64,000 nucleotides of DNA, from contig NZ_CP107921.1 of assembly GCF_036014215.1 (NCBI RefSeq), forward strand, positions 7,685,501 to 7,749,500, in the 5' to 3' direction. The translations under genes were made by a program, and so were the position numbers. Numbering within the stretch: the stretch's first letter is position 1; each line of letters starts with the position of its first letter. A model generated the notes under the pieces. It did not search any database. It had not been told where the DNA came from and saw nothing but the letters and a program-made list of their open reading frames with translations. This DNA is from Streptomyces sp. NBC_00440 (GTDB lineage Bacteria > Actinomycetota > Actinomycetes > Streptomycetales > Streptomycetaceae). Shown one piece after another: positions 27,495-36,078 of this stretch.

Positions 27495-28310
27495 ATGACC
27501 ACCAGGCAGGCCGGCCGGGATCTCGACACGAGCAGGCCGCACTCGGCCCGGATGTACGACTACTTCCTCGGTGGCAAGGATCACTTCGAGATCGACAAGG
27601 AGGCGGCTCTGGTCGCCGCCGACGCTCACCCCGGCATCTTCGTAACTGCCCGCGAGAACCGGGCGTTCATGCACCGGGCCACTCGTGTCCTGGCGCAGGA
27701 GTACGGCATCCGCCAGTGGCTCGACATCGGCACCGGCATACCGACCGAGCCCAACCTGCACCAGGTCGCCCAGTCCGTCGCGCTCGATGCCCGCGTCGTG
27801 TACGCCGACAACGACCCCCTCGTACTCAAGTACGCCGAACGCCTGATGCGCAGCACGACGCAGGGACGCACGGCCTACATCGAGGCCGACGTCACCGACC
27901 CCGACGCACTCATGAGCGCCGTTGCCGAGTCGGAGGTTCTGGACTTCGACCAGCCCATCGCCCTCAACCTCAACGCCCTCATGCACTTCATCACCGACCC
28001 GCACGACCCGTACGCCATCGTCCGCCGACTGCTCGACTCCCTCCCGGTCGGCAGCGCCCTCGCCATGAACCACTGCACGCCCGACTTCGACCCGGTCACC
28101 TGGAACAAGGTCGCGGAGATCTACACCAGCTCCGGAACCCCGGTGCAGTTCCGTTCACACAGCGACGTCCGACATTTCTTCGACGGGCTCGACCTCATCG
28201 ACCCCGGCATCTGCTGCTGCCACCGCTGGCGGCCCGACGGACCCACCGATGGTACGGAGCCCACGGACGCCCAGATTGGTCTGTTGGCGGGTGTAGGCAT
28301 CAAACGCTGA
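27495..28310 (+). CDS. SAM-dependent methyltransferase (DUF574 type)
   Basis: This is a 271-residue protein. RPHSARMYDYFLGGKDHFEIDKEAA at the N-terminus, DIGTGIPTEPNLH for SAM binding and VYADNDPLVLKYAERL place it in the DUF574 (SAM methyltransferase) family abundant in streptomycetes. These are often encoded next to XRE/DUF397 modules. The target is unknown. AAGGGGAGA precedes the ATG at 27495. It follows the DUF397 gene by 88 bases and probably shares its transcript. Confidence 0.82.
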   Translation: MTTRQAGRDLDTSRPHSARMYDYFLGGKDHFEIDKEAALVAADAHPGIFVTARENRAFMHRATRVLAQEYGIRQWLDIGTGIPTEPNLHQVAQSVALDARVVYADNDPLVLKYAERLMRSTTQGRTAYIEADVTDPDALMSAVAESEVLDFDQPIALNLNALMHFITDPHDPYAIVRRLLDSLPVGSALAMNHCTPDFDPVTWNKVAEIYTSSGTPVQFRSHSDVRHFFDGLDLIDPGICCCHRWRPDGPTDGTEPTDAQIGLLAGVGIKR

Positions 28311-28368
28311 CCGGGACCGGGCGAGGAAACCGTCCTCTGCCTGGTGGTGCCGGAGAGCCGAAGCGCGG

Positions 28369-29805
28369 TCAGTGCTGGTCGCCCGCGGGGCGGCGATCCC
28401 CGGTGTCGAGCAGACTCCACAGCACCGGAGTCGGGGCGAAGCGTGTCCCCAGACCGTCGGTTTCGAGCCGGCGGCGCACTCGGTCCACGGTCTCCCGCGG
28501 AGGCACGGCGAGGGCGTGTCCCGGCGTACGGTCGCCGGGTTTGGCTGTGGCGTCCATGCCGACCTTCGTCACGGTGCCGCCCTGCTGCATCGGCACGTTC
28601 CGGTCGGCCGGGACGTCGGGTGCAAGGATGAGGTCGCGCTCCCAGCGCATCCGGCTCGTCCGTGCCCAGTGGACGTGTTCGGCGTCCCAGATGTCGATGT
28701 CGCAGTCCACGACGGTGACTTGTTTCACCATGCTGACGGAGGCGAAACAAGCGAAGATCGCACGCTTGGCCTGGCGGCCCTGGTGCGCGGGGAGCGCGAC
28801 GACCACGTCGACGCGGCCGCCTCCGGAGAGCGTCACCGCGACATCTGTGTCCCCGCAGCCGGCCAGGCGCAGCGCGTGCCGCAGACCGGCGGCGATCGGC
28901 AGCGCGGCGAGGTAGGCGTGCTCGGCGGCCAGCCCCGGCAGGATGACCTGGACCGAGGGGTCGGCGCGCGTGGTCAGCGCCGTGACCTCCAGGGTGATCC
29001 CGTCGCCGTAGTCCTCGTACATGCCGTGGTACTCGCTGACCAGCCCCTCGTGCACAGGGCGGTCGGCGTGCAGCAGGCCCTCGATGACGACTTCGGCGTC
29101 GGCGGGCACAAGAACGTCGCTCGTCGTGGCCCGCACCACCTTGACCGGTGCTCCCAGCAGGTGGGCTGCGTGCTCCAACTCGTCGTCCCCGAGGCCGAGA
29201 TAGAAGCAGGCGGCCATCTGGATCGCGGGATGGGTGCCCAGCGTGACGGCGACGGGAAGGCCGTCAGCCCCGGCGGAGCGGGCGAGCGCGGTCAGATGGT
29301 GGTTCGGGGCGATCCCGACGAACCCGGTCGTCGGGCCCAGCGGCTTGATCCGGGCGTAGGAGGCGTTGCGGTGACCGGTGACCGGGTCGTGGGCGACGAT
29401 CATTCCCGCCGTCAGATAGCCGCCGGAGTCATCGGTGAAGTAGGTCGGCGCGAGGACGCGCTTCCAGACCTCGTCGGCGGCGAACCGCCGTTCCTGGCAG
29501 TGGGCGGTATCCACCACCTCGGGCTTGCACCGGGAGGCGACCGCGGCCGACAGCGTGTCGAGGACGTCCGTGACCGGCACGCGCAGTGCGGCGGCGATGC
29601 GGGCGCGGCTCGACAGGATGTTTCCGACCAGGGGCAGTTCCGAACCCGTGACGCGGTTCAGCCGCACGGCGGGGCCACGGTCGAACAGCGCGAGCACACT
29701 GGCGAGTTCGAAGCGCGGGTCGACCGGCCGGTCGATATCGACGAGTTCACCACGACGTTCCAACTCGTCGAGGAATCCTCGCATTGATTGGTCGCCCATG
29801 TTCAT
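28369..29805 (-). CDS. UbiD-family prenyl-FMN decarboxylase
   Basis: This is a 478-residue UbiD/FDC-type protein. Diagnostic parts are MRGFLDELERRGELVDIDRPVD at the N-terminus, the prFMN/metal segment ARIKPLGPTTGFVGIAPNHHLTALARSAGADG and the region SEYHGMYEDYGD with acidic catalytic residues. These enzymes decarboxylate, or reversibly carboxylate, aromatic or unsaturated acids using prenylated FMN. No ubiX flavin prenyltransferase lies nearby. Several in-frame ATGs (29817, 29805, 29799, 29784) compete and none has a strong ribosome site, so the start is uncertain. It is divergent from the cyclic amidohydrolase. Substrate unknown; a heteroaromatic acid is possible from context. Confidence 0.85.
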   Translation of the reverse strand: MNMGDQSMRGFLDELERRGELVDIDRPVDPRFELASVLALFDRGPAVRLNRVTGSELPLVGNILSSRARIAAALRVPVTDVLDTLSAAVASRCKPEVVDTAHCQERRFAADEVWKRVLAPTYFTDDSGGYLTAGMIVAHDPVTGHRNASYARIKPLGPTTGFVGIAPNHHLTALARSAGADGLPVAVTLGTHPAIQMAACFYLGLGDDELEHAAHLLGAPVKVVRATTSDVLVPADAEVVIEGLLHADRPVHEGLVSEYHGMYEDYGDGITLEVTALTTRADPSVQVILPGLAAEHAYLAALPIAAGLRHALRLAGCGDTDVAVTLSGGGRVDVVVALPAHQGRQAKRAIFACFASVSMVKQVTVVDCDIDIWDAEHVHWARTSRMRWERDLILAPDVPADRNVPMQQGGTVTKVGMDATAKPGDRTPGHALAVPPRETVDRVRRRLETDGLGTRFAPTPVLWSLLDTGDRRPAGDQH

Positions 29806-29957
29806 CCGCGCTCGCATTCTCGGGAAATGGTAATTCGGCAGGCACACGGGAGTGATGTCTCCTCGCCGGTGGCACGCAATAGTGCATGAGTCACCGAGGC
29901 CACGCAAGGCAGGTCCGGGGAGCCGTGCAGAGCAGCGGAAAGGGGTGCCGCGAGCAT

Positions 29958-29984
29958 GATTCCTGATCCGCGGGAATCGTATTC
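29958..29984. promoter_or_regulatory. Overlapping dyads in the UbiD/amidohydrolase divergent region
   Basis: Two inverted repeats overlap: GATTCC (29958-29963) with GGAATC (29973-29978), and GAAT-CGT-ATTC at 29974-29984. They lie 35-60 bases before the preferred amidohydrolase start, in a region of lower GC. They are candidate operators for the IclR regulator encoded downstream. Confidence 0.45.
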
Positions 29985-30018
29985 TGTCCGGGCCCGCACC
30001 GTGTCTACCTTTCACGCC

Positions 30019-31401
30019 ATGGAAAAGGCACAAGGTCACGAGCGCGCCGACATCGTCCTCACCGGGGTCGTGCCGGTCGCGGACGGGAAATTCGAGCGTG
30101 GGTGGGTCGCTGTCGCGGGTGGTGTCATCACCGGAGTCGGAACCGGGGCGGCGCCGAAAGCCCCCGCGGCGCGGCGAATCGACGTCAGGGACGCTTTCGT
30201 CCTGCCGGGTGCGGTCGACGCCCACGTGCACTCGTACTCGCACGCGGGTGAGGGGCTGCGGGCCGCAACCTCCGCCGCGGCCACCGGAGGTGTGACCACG
30301 ATCGTGGAGATGCCCTTCGACGCGGAGGGCCCCGTGAACCACGTGGAGCGGCTCAAGGCGAAGCGGGAGAAGGTGGCCGAGGAGGCCGTCGTCGATGTCG
30401 CCCTGCTCGGCACCCTCGCGCCCGGCGGTGGCTGGCGGGAGGCCGAGGCCCTGGCCGACGGGGGAGTGGTGGGGTTCAAGGTGTCGCTCTTCGACACCGA
30501 CCCGTTCCGGTTCCCGCGTATCGACGATGCCGAGTTGCTGGATGTGATGAAGGCCGTCGGCGCCGTGGAGTCGACGCTGTGCGTACACGCGGAGAACAAC
30601 GAGATCATCAAGGCGCTCCTCGCCGACGAGCGGCACCGTTCCTCGACCGATCCGGCTGTGCACTCCGCGACCCGGCCACCCGTCTCGGAGACGCTCGGCG
30701 TGCTCACCGCGATGGAGATCGCCGCCCATCAGGGCAACGCGCTGCACCTGTGCCATCTGTCCCTGGGGCGGTCGGCCGAGCTCGTGCGCTGGTACCAGGG
30801 CCAGGGCGTGGACATCACCTTCGAGACATGCCCGCACTACCTGACCTTCACCGAGGACGACATGCGCGGCTCGCGCGGCCGGCTGAAGATCAACCCCCCG
30901 CTGCGCGACGGGGCGAACCGCGACGCCATGTGGCAGGCCGTCACCACGGGCCTTGCCACGGCAGTCACCTCCGACCACGCCCCTTGGCCCGCCGAGTTCA
31001 AGGACCAGGAACGGATCCTGGACAACCACTCGGGAGTGCCGGGCACCGAGACCCTCGTGGCGACCACCCTGGGCGCCTGCCTGCGGCGCTTCGGCGCCGG
31101 GCCGCAGTTCGCGCGAGCGGTGGCCGCACTGACCAGCAACCCTGCCGACCGGTACGGCATCGGGCACCGCAAGGGCAGGCTGGCCCCGGGCCACGACGCG
31201 GACATCATGGTGCTCACCCCGGACGACACCTGGCGGATCGACGGCTCGGCCCTGCACTCCCGCGCCGGCTGGACCCCCTACGATGCGTACGCGCCCGGTG
31301 CCCGTGTCACTCTGACGCTGAGCCGTGGCACCGTCGTCTGGGACGCGGGCAAGGGACTGACGGGCAAGCCCGGCCGCGGCGAGCAGGTGCATCGGAGATG
31401 A
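30019..31401 (+). CDS. Cyclic amidohydrolase (hydantoinase/allantoinase family)
   Basis: This is a 460-residue metal-dependent amidohydrolase. All ligands of a binuclear site are present: H69 and H71 (DAHVHS), carboxylated K154 (GFKVSLF), H190 (CVHAEN), H246 (HLCHLS) and D319 (TSDHAP). The family opens cyclic ureides such as hydantoins, dihydropyrimidines or allantoin. ATG at 30019 fits the family start (MEKA...ADIVLTG); an in-frame ATG at 29956 would include the dyads in coding sequence. The stop overlaps the IclR start. With the M20 amidase downstream it forms a ring-opening and carbamoyl-removal pair. Confidence 0.87.
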   Translation: MEKAQGHERADIVLTGVVPVADGKFERGWVAVAGGVITGVGTGAAPKAPAARRIDVRDAFVLPGAVDAHVHSYSHAGEGLRAATSAAATGGVTTIVEMPFDAEGPVNHVERLKAKREKVAEEAVVDVALLGTLAPGGGWREAEALADGGVVGFKVSLFDTDPFRFPRIDDAELLDVMKAVGAVESTLCVHAENNEIIKALLADERHRSSTDPAVHSATRPPVSETLGVLTAMEIAAHQGNALHLCHLSLGRSAELVRWYQGQGVDITFETCPHYLTFTEDDMRGSRGRLKINPPLRDGANRDAMWQAVTTGLATAVTSDHAPWPAEFKDQERILDNHSGVPGTETLVATTLGACLRRFGAGPQFARAVAALTSNPADRYGIGHRKGRLAPGHDADIMVLTPDDTWRIDGSALHSRAGWTPYDAYAPGARVTLTLSRGTVVWDAGKGLTGKPGRGEQVHRR

Positions 31402-32198
31402 GCATGACCATCGGACGGCCGTCCGCAGGTGAACTGTCCTCCCTGACGCGCGGCCTGCGGATCCTGGAGTTCATCCAGGACCGGGGCCAGGCCGAGGTGT
31501 CGGAAGTCGTCGCGGCCATGGGCATCCCGTCGTCGTCGGCCTACCGATACGTCCGGCTGCTCAAGGAGGCAGGGTTCCTCGCCGAGGTCGACGGCGCCCT
31601 GCTGCCCACCGACCGCCTCGCCGACCGTTCCATCGACCGTACCGGGCACCTGGTGGACCTGGCGCGCCCCGTGCTCACCCGGCTGATGCGTCGCAGCGGT
31701 CTGGACGTGGCACTCACGGTACGGGCGCACACCGCCGCGCTCTGCCTGGACACCCGCGGCAGCGGATCAGGCACGGTGGCGCTGCGGCCCGGTCAGGTCC
31801 TGGCCCTGTACTCGGGGGCCAGCGCCACGCCGCTGCTGGCGACGGCGCCCGAGACGGTTCGCCGCCAGGTCCTGCAAGGACGGCTGCAACGGTTCACGGC
31901 GGCGACCCCGGACGCCGCGTCCCTGCGCCTCGAACTCGCCGAAGCCCGCAGGGACGGCTACCACGTGACGCACGGCTGGCTCACCCCCGGCGTCAGCGCC
32001 GTCGGGATGCCCGTTCTTGTCGCCGGCTCGTGCTTGTGCGCGGTGTCCCTGGTGGGGCGGCACGCGGAACTCACCGATGTCACCCGGCCGCTGGCCCTGC
32101 TGAGGGAAGCGGTCGCGGACATCACGGCCAGCATGCCCCGGGCGGCGACCCAGGTGTGGCTGTCGCCCGATGAGGAGAGCACGCGCGAGGACCTCTGA
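31398..32198 (+). CDS. IclR-family regulator
   Basis: This is a 266-residue IclR-type protein. The winged helix-turn-helix is at about residues 12-70 (LTRGLRILEFI....EVSEVVAAMGIPSSSAYRYVRLLKEAGFL), followed by the GAF-like effector domain (RSGLDVALTVR...LALYSGASATPLL). ATG at 31398 overlaps the amidohydrolase stop. IclR proteins commonly control allantoin and hydantoin genes, so it most likely regulates this cluster, perhaps through the dyads at 29958-29984. Confidence 0.87.
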   Translation: MSMTIGRPSAGELSSLTRGLRILEFIQDRGQAEVSEVVAAMGIPSSSAYRYVRLLKEAGFLAEVDGALLPTDRLADRSIDRTGHLVDLARPVLTRLMRRSGLDVALTVRAHTAALCLDTRGSGSGTVALRPGQVLALYSGASATPLLATAPETVRRQVLQGRLQRFTAATPDAASLRLELAEARRDGYHVTHGWLTPGVSAVGMPVLVAGSCLCAVSLVGRHAELTDVTRPLALLREAVADITASMPRAATQVWLSPDEESTREDL

Positions 32199-32332
32199 GC
32201 ACGGTCGCGGACGCGGCGCCGGTTCCGCGGGCCGTGCCATCGCCGACGGAGGCAGCACGTACGTACGAGATCCCAGTCCAACCTGGCCGAATTCAGGCCA
32301 GAACTGTCCGGTATTCACCGGAAGGATAGGTA

Positions 32333-33604
32333 ATGAGCATCGACCTGGACGCCCTGACCCCCCATCCCGAACGACTCGCCGAGCGCCTCGCCTCGCTCGC
32401 CGAATTCCACGACTCCACGCGACCCGGCTGGAGCCGAGAGGTGTTCTCGGAGTCCTACCGGGCCTCTCGCGAGTGGGTACGCCGGCAGATGGCCGACGCG
32501 GGACTCGACCCCGTTGTGGACCCGGCGGGCAACATCGTCGGGCGGCTGCCCGGCCGCCGGGGGCGCGGCCCGGCGCTGGTCACCGGATCCCACACCGACA
32601 CGGTCGCCCAGGGCGGCAGATTCGACGGCATCGTCGGCGTCCTGACCGGTATCGAGGTGGCCCAGCGATTCCGTGAGACGGGCACGACGCTTGAACACGA
32701 CCTGGTGGTCGTGGACTTCCTCGGCGAGGAGGCCAACGATTTCGGCATATCGTGCCTGGGTTCCCGCGCGGTGGCCGGCGTGCTGCGGCCGGAGCACCTG
32801 GACCGGGTGGACAGCACGGGAACCAGGCTCGGCGACGCGATCGAGAGGTTCGGGCTCGACCCGCACGCCGCGCTGAGGCAGGCCTGGAACCCCGGTGACG
32901 TACACGCCTACGTGGAACTGCACGTCGAGCAGGGCCCACTCCTGGAATCGTCCGGCACCAGCATCGGCGTGGTCACCGCGATCGCCGGAATCGACCGAAT
33001 CCTGATGCGCTTCGCGGGCCGGGCGGGCCACGCGGGGACGACACACATGGCCGACCGCCACGACGCACTGGTCTCCGCCGCAGCGGCAGTTCTCGCCGTG
33101 GAACGTGCCGGATGCGGAGCGCCCGTACACGGCGTGGCCACTCCCGGCTGTATCGAGTCGAGCCCCGAGTCGATGGGCGTCATCACGGACCGGGCCCGGC
33201 TCTGGGCGGAGATCCGCAGCGTGGACGGCACCTGGCTCCAGGGGGCGCGCCGGCAGATCGTCGACGAGGTCGCCGAGGAAGCGGCGAGGCGAGGTGTCCG
33301 GTTCGACGTCGAGTACCTCACCGATCAGGACCCCGTGCCCACGGACGAGTTGCTGCAGGATGTCATCGGTCAGTCGGCCGACAGGCTCGGCCTGCCGTGG
33401 CGGGCCGTCCCGTCCGGGGCGGGCCACGACGCCGCACACCTGGCCCGGCTCGGGCCCATGGGCATGATCTTCGTTCCCTCGCAGGGCGGGCTCAGCCACT
33501 GCCCCGAGGAGTTCACCGCGCCCGCCGACATCGAGCAGGGCGCACACGTGCTCGCCGGCACGCTGGCCACCCTGGACCAACGTCCGGTCGTGCGCAGTGA
33601 ATAG
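32333..33604 (+). CDS. M20-family amidase (N-carbamoyl amino acid / allantoate amidohydrolase type)
   Basis: This is a 423-residue Zn-dependent amidase of the hydantoinase/carbamoylase subfamily. Metal ligands are seen in TGSHTDTVAQGGRFDGIVGV (His and Asp), DFLGEEANDFG (Glu pair), ELHVEQGPLLE (His) and near the C-terminus GLSHCPEE (His). The dimerisation part GRAGHAGTTHMADRHDAL is typical. It would hydrolyse the N-carbamoyl product of the upstream cyclic amidohydrolase, giving an amino acid, CO2 and ammonia. GGAAGGATAGG lies before the ATG. Its stop overlaps the transporter start by eight bases. Confidence 0.88.
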   Translation: MSIDLDALTPHPERLAERLASLAEFHDSTRPGWSREVFSESYRASREWVRRQMADAGLDPVVDPAGNIVGRLPGRRGRGPALVTGSHTDTVAQGGRFDGIVGVLTGIEVAQRFRETGTTLEHDLVVVDFLGEEANDFGISCLGSRAVAGVLRPEHLDRVDSTGTRLGDAIERFGLDPHAALRQAWNPGDVHAYVELHVEQGPLLESSGTSIGVVTAIAGIDRILMRFAGRAGHAGTTHMADRHDALVSAAAAVLAVERAGCGAPVHGVATPGCIESSPESMGVITDRARLWAEIRSVDGTWLQGARRQIVDEVAEEAARRGVRFDVEYLTDQDPVPTDELLQDVIGQSADRLGLPWRAVPSGAGHDAAHLARLGPMGMIFVPSQGGLSHCPEEFTAPADIEQGAHVLAGTLATLDQRPVVRSE

Positions 33605-34991
33605 AGATGCAACGACAGCGACCACGACACGTGTCTCCCGGCGCGCGGTCGTCGCGGCATCCTTCGGCAACGGGATGGAGTGGTACGACTTCACGGTCTA
33701 CGCCTTCTTCGCCGGCTACATTTCCCACAACTTCTTCCGGGACGACGACCCGGGTACGGCTCTCATCAGCACGTTCGTCATCTTCGGTACGGGGTTCGTG
33801 GCCCGCCCGCTCGGGGCCGTCGTCATCGGGCTGTACGGCGACCGCAAGGGCCGCAAGGCCGCGATGATGCTCTCCCTCAGCACCATGGGCGCCGGGACAC
33901 TCCTGCTGGTCGTGGCGCCACCGGTGGCAGTCCTCGGGCTCGGTGCACCGGCCCTGCTCCTCGTCGGCAGGCTGCTGCAGGGATTCTCGGCAGGCGGCGA
34001 GATCGGCGGCGCCACGGCCTTCCTGGTGGAACACGCGCCACCCGGCCGAAAGGCCCGGTACGCCGCCTGGCTCCAGGCATCCATGGGGATCTGCAATCTC
34101 GCGGCCGCCGCCGTGGGCGTCGCCCTCACGACCTTCGCCTCCGAATCAGCGATGAACGCCTGGGCCTGGCGCATTCCCTTCGCGCTCGGCCTGCTCATCA
34201 TTCCGGTCGGCGTCTACATCCGCCGGCATCTGCCGGAGACCGAGGAATTCGAGAAGAGCAAACCGGAACGGAACGAGCAGGAGACGACCCCGGGGCGCGG
34301 CCCTCTCGTCCAGTTGCTGACCGAGTACCGGGGACGGGTCATCACCGGATTTCTCTTCTCCGTTCTGTGGACCGTGTGCGTCTACACCTTGGTCATCTAC
34401 GCACCTACGTACTACGAGAGCGACGCGGCAGGTCTCGGCTTCACCGCACAGCAGTCGTTCCTCGCCTCTCTGGTGGGCAACGCAGTCCTCGTAGCCGGGT
34501 GCCTGGTCGCGGGGCGCGCCGCCGACACGGCGGGTGCGCGGAGAGTGCTCATGGCCGGCGCGCTGGGCTTGCTCGTGCTGCCGCTGCCCCTGCTGGCATG
34601 GCTGCACGCACAGCCGGCGTTCCCCGTCCTGCTGCTCGTCCACAGCCTGCTGTGCGCCGGTGTCGCCGCGTTCGCCGGTGTCGCACCCTCCACGCTGACC
34701 CGGCTCTTCCCCGTCGAAGTGCGCTCCACGGGCGTGGCCCTGAGCTACAACATCGCAGCGATGGTCTTCGCGGGCTTCACGCCTGCCCTGATGGCCTGGG
34801 CCGTCGGCTCGCTGACCGTCTACGCCCCCGCGCTGTGGGTGGCCTTCGCCGCTGCGGCATGTCTTGCGGCAGTCCCCGCGCTGTTCCGGGTGATCCCGGA
34901 CTCACGGAGCGCTGTCCGGCCTGACCGGGCGCGATCGCCCGCACGCCCTGCGCACGGCCAGGCGGGTGTCGGGCAAGGGGATCCGTCGTAG
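33597..34991 (+). CDS. MFS transporter, metabolite:H+ symporter type
   Basis: This is a 464-residue membrane protein with about twelve hydrophobic segments. The N-terminal SFGNGMEWYDFTVYAFFAGYISHNFF, then GFVARPLGAVVIGLYGDRKGRK and QGFSAGGEIGGATAFLVEHAP are hallmarks of the MHS group (ShiA/ProP/KgtP-like). It probably imports the organic acid or ureide used by the cluster with protons. GTG at 33597 overlaps the amidase stop by eight bases, so it is translationally coupled. The C-terminal tail is charged and cytoplasmic. Confidence 0.87.
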   Translation: MNRDATTATTTRVSRRAVVAASFGNGMEWYDFTVYAFFAGYISHNFFRDDDPGTALISTFVIFGTGFVARPLGAVVIGLYGDRKGRKAAMMLSLSTMGAGTLLLVVAPPVAVLGLGAPALLLVGRLLQGFSAGGEIGGATAFLVEHAPPGRKARYAAWLQASMGICNLAAAAVGVALTTFASESAMNAWAWRIPFALGLLIIPVGVYIRRHLPETEEFEKSKPERNEQETTPGRGPLVQLLTEYRGRVITGFLFSVLWTVCVYTLVIYAPTYYESDAAGLGFTAQQSFLASLVGNAVLVAGCLVAGRAADTAGARRVLMAGALGLLVLPLPLLAWLHAQPAFPVLLLVHSLLCAGVAAFAGVAPSTLTRLFPVEVRSTGVALSYNIAAMVFAGFTPALMAWAVGSLTVYAPALWVAFAAAACLAAVPALFRVIPDSRSAVRPDRARSPARPAHGQAGVGQGDPS

Positions 34992-35246
34992 GAGAGGGGG
35001 ATGATGTCCCGCCGTGCGGTGTGGGTTCACGCGGGGTCCGTGTGGTCGCCGGTCTTCGATGTCCAGGCCGGCGGGCGACGCTCGCGCGATTCTGACGGTG
35101 CTCGACGTGCGAAGCTTCCGCTCCGAGCGGGCTGATCCCACCGACACCGCGGCGGCAGGTCTGTGGGGCCGCAGCTCGTTATTGAAGTCGCCGAGTGGGT
35201 GGGGCGGCAGGCGCAACAAACCCTGCTGAAGATCGTTGATCACCGT

Positions 35247-35921
35247 ATGAGGAAATCCATTGCATGGCGGCAGTTGCGCGTTCTGGTCTCGGTCTCCTCC
35301 CTGACACTTGGGGTCGTCGGCGCGGGCAGCACACAGGCGAGCGCGGCAGGCCATGGGTGTCCAGCGGGGGAGATCTTCGCTACGAACAACACCGCGATCG
35401 TCACGGATCCGGCCGACCCCCGGCTCAAGACCAGCCTGACGCGTTTCGATCACGAGGTGCGCGGGATCATTCGTACCAACGGCGCGGGGCCCGGCGCCTC
35501 GAAGCTGCTGGACGGCATCTTCTGGTCCGGCGCCCTCAAACAGGCCACCTACGAGCGCTCCCGCGAGTTCGACGTCAACAAGGTCGGCCAGGACGGGCTG
35601 CACCACGTCGCCAGCGTCATCGCCAAGCGGTACCACCAGGAGTCGGTGCTGACCTTCCGCTGCCTGCCGCGTTCCTCGCCGGAAACCGAGGCAGTCGAAA
35701 TCCAGGCTCCCGGCGTCAGCGCCCCTCGTCTGCACCACGAGTTGCTCGCGAACCCCGAGGCCCGCGACGAGCTCGGAGGCGGGTCAGTCACCCTTGACCG
35801 GGGGCTCATCCTCGTCGTCCCGCTCGCGGACCTGTCCCTGGCTGAGAAGTTCACGAAGAACCTCGGCGTCGACTGGAACACGGTCGAGGTGCGCTACGGC
35901 GACAGAGAGTTCGTGAGCTGA
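35247..35921 (+). CDS. Secreted protein of unknown function
   Basis: This is a 224-residue protein I do not recognise. A signal peptide is clear: basic start MRKSIAWRQLR, hydrophobic VLVSVSSLTLGVVGAG and a cleavage region STQASAAGH (AxA type). The mature part is soluble, mixed alpha/beta, with two Cys only (one right after the cleavage site and one about 120 residues later), which may form a disulfide. The ATG at 35247 is chosen because the signal peptide begins there; the ribosome site is weak. The 255 bases before it, after the transporter stop, hold no convincing gene. Confidence 0.6.
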   Translation: MRKSIAWRQLRVLVSVSSLTLGVVGAGSTQASAAGHGCPAGEIFATNNTAIVTDPADPRLKTSLTRFDHEVRGIIRTNGAGPGASKLLDGIFWSGALKQATYERSREFDVNKVGQDGLHHVASVIAKRYHQESVLTFRCLPRSSPETEAVEIQAPGVSAPRLHHELLANPEARDELGGGSVTLDRGLILVVPLADLSLAEKFTKNLGVDWNTVEVRYGDREFVS

Positions 35922-35945
35922 GCCTGCGGACGAACGGTGGGGGGT

Positions 35946-35989
35946 ACGGCCTTGCGGGGTACGCGAAGCCGTCACGGAGTCAAGGCCGT
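35946..35989. terminator. Possible hairpin terminator between convergent genes
   Basis: The nine-base arms ACGGCCTTG (35946-35954) and CAAGGCCGT (35981-35989) face each other across a 26-base loop, between the secreted-protein gene and the convergent aldo/keto reductase gene. The loop is long, so support is moderate. Confidence 0.35.
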
Positions 35990-36078
35990 GCGCAGTAGCT
36001 CGTGATTCACACTTTGAGATCCCGCACTGTCGCCTCACGTCCCGGTCCTGCCTGCCCCACCGGCATTGCCCCCGAGCG

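Noticed and set aside
28323..28337. GAGGA/TCCTC hairpin between the methyltransferase and UbiD genes as terminator
   Set aside because: A five-base stem is too weak to support on its own in GC-rich DNA.
35014..35229. 71-codon plus-strand frame before the secreted-protein gene
   Set aside because: It has no ribosome site or recognisable features and a composition typical of chance frames.
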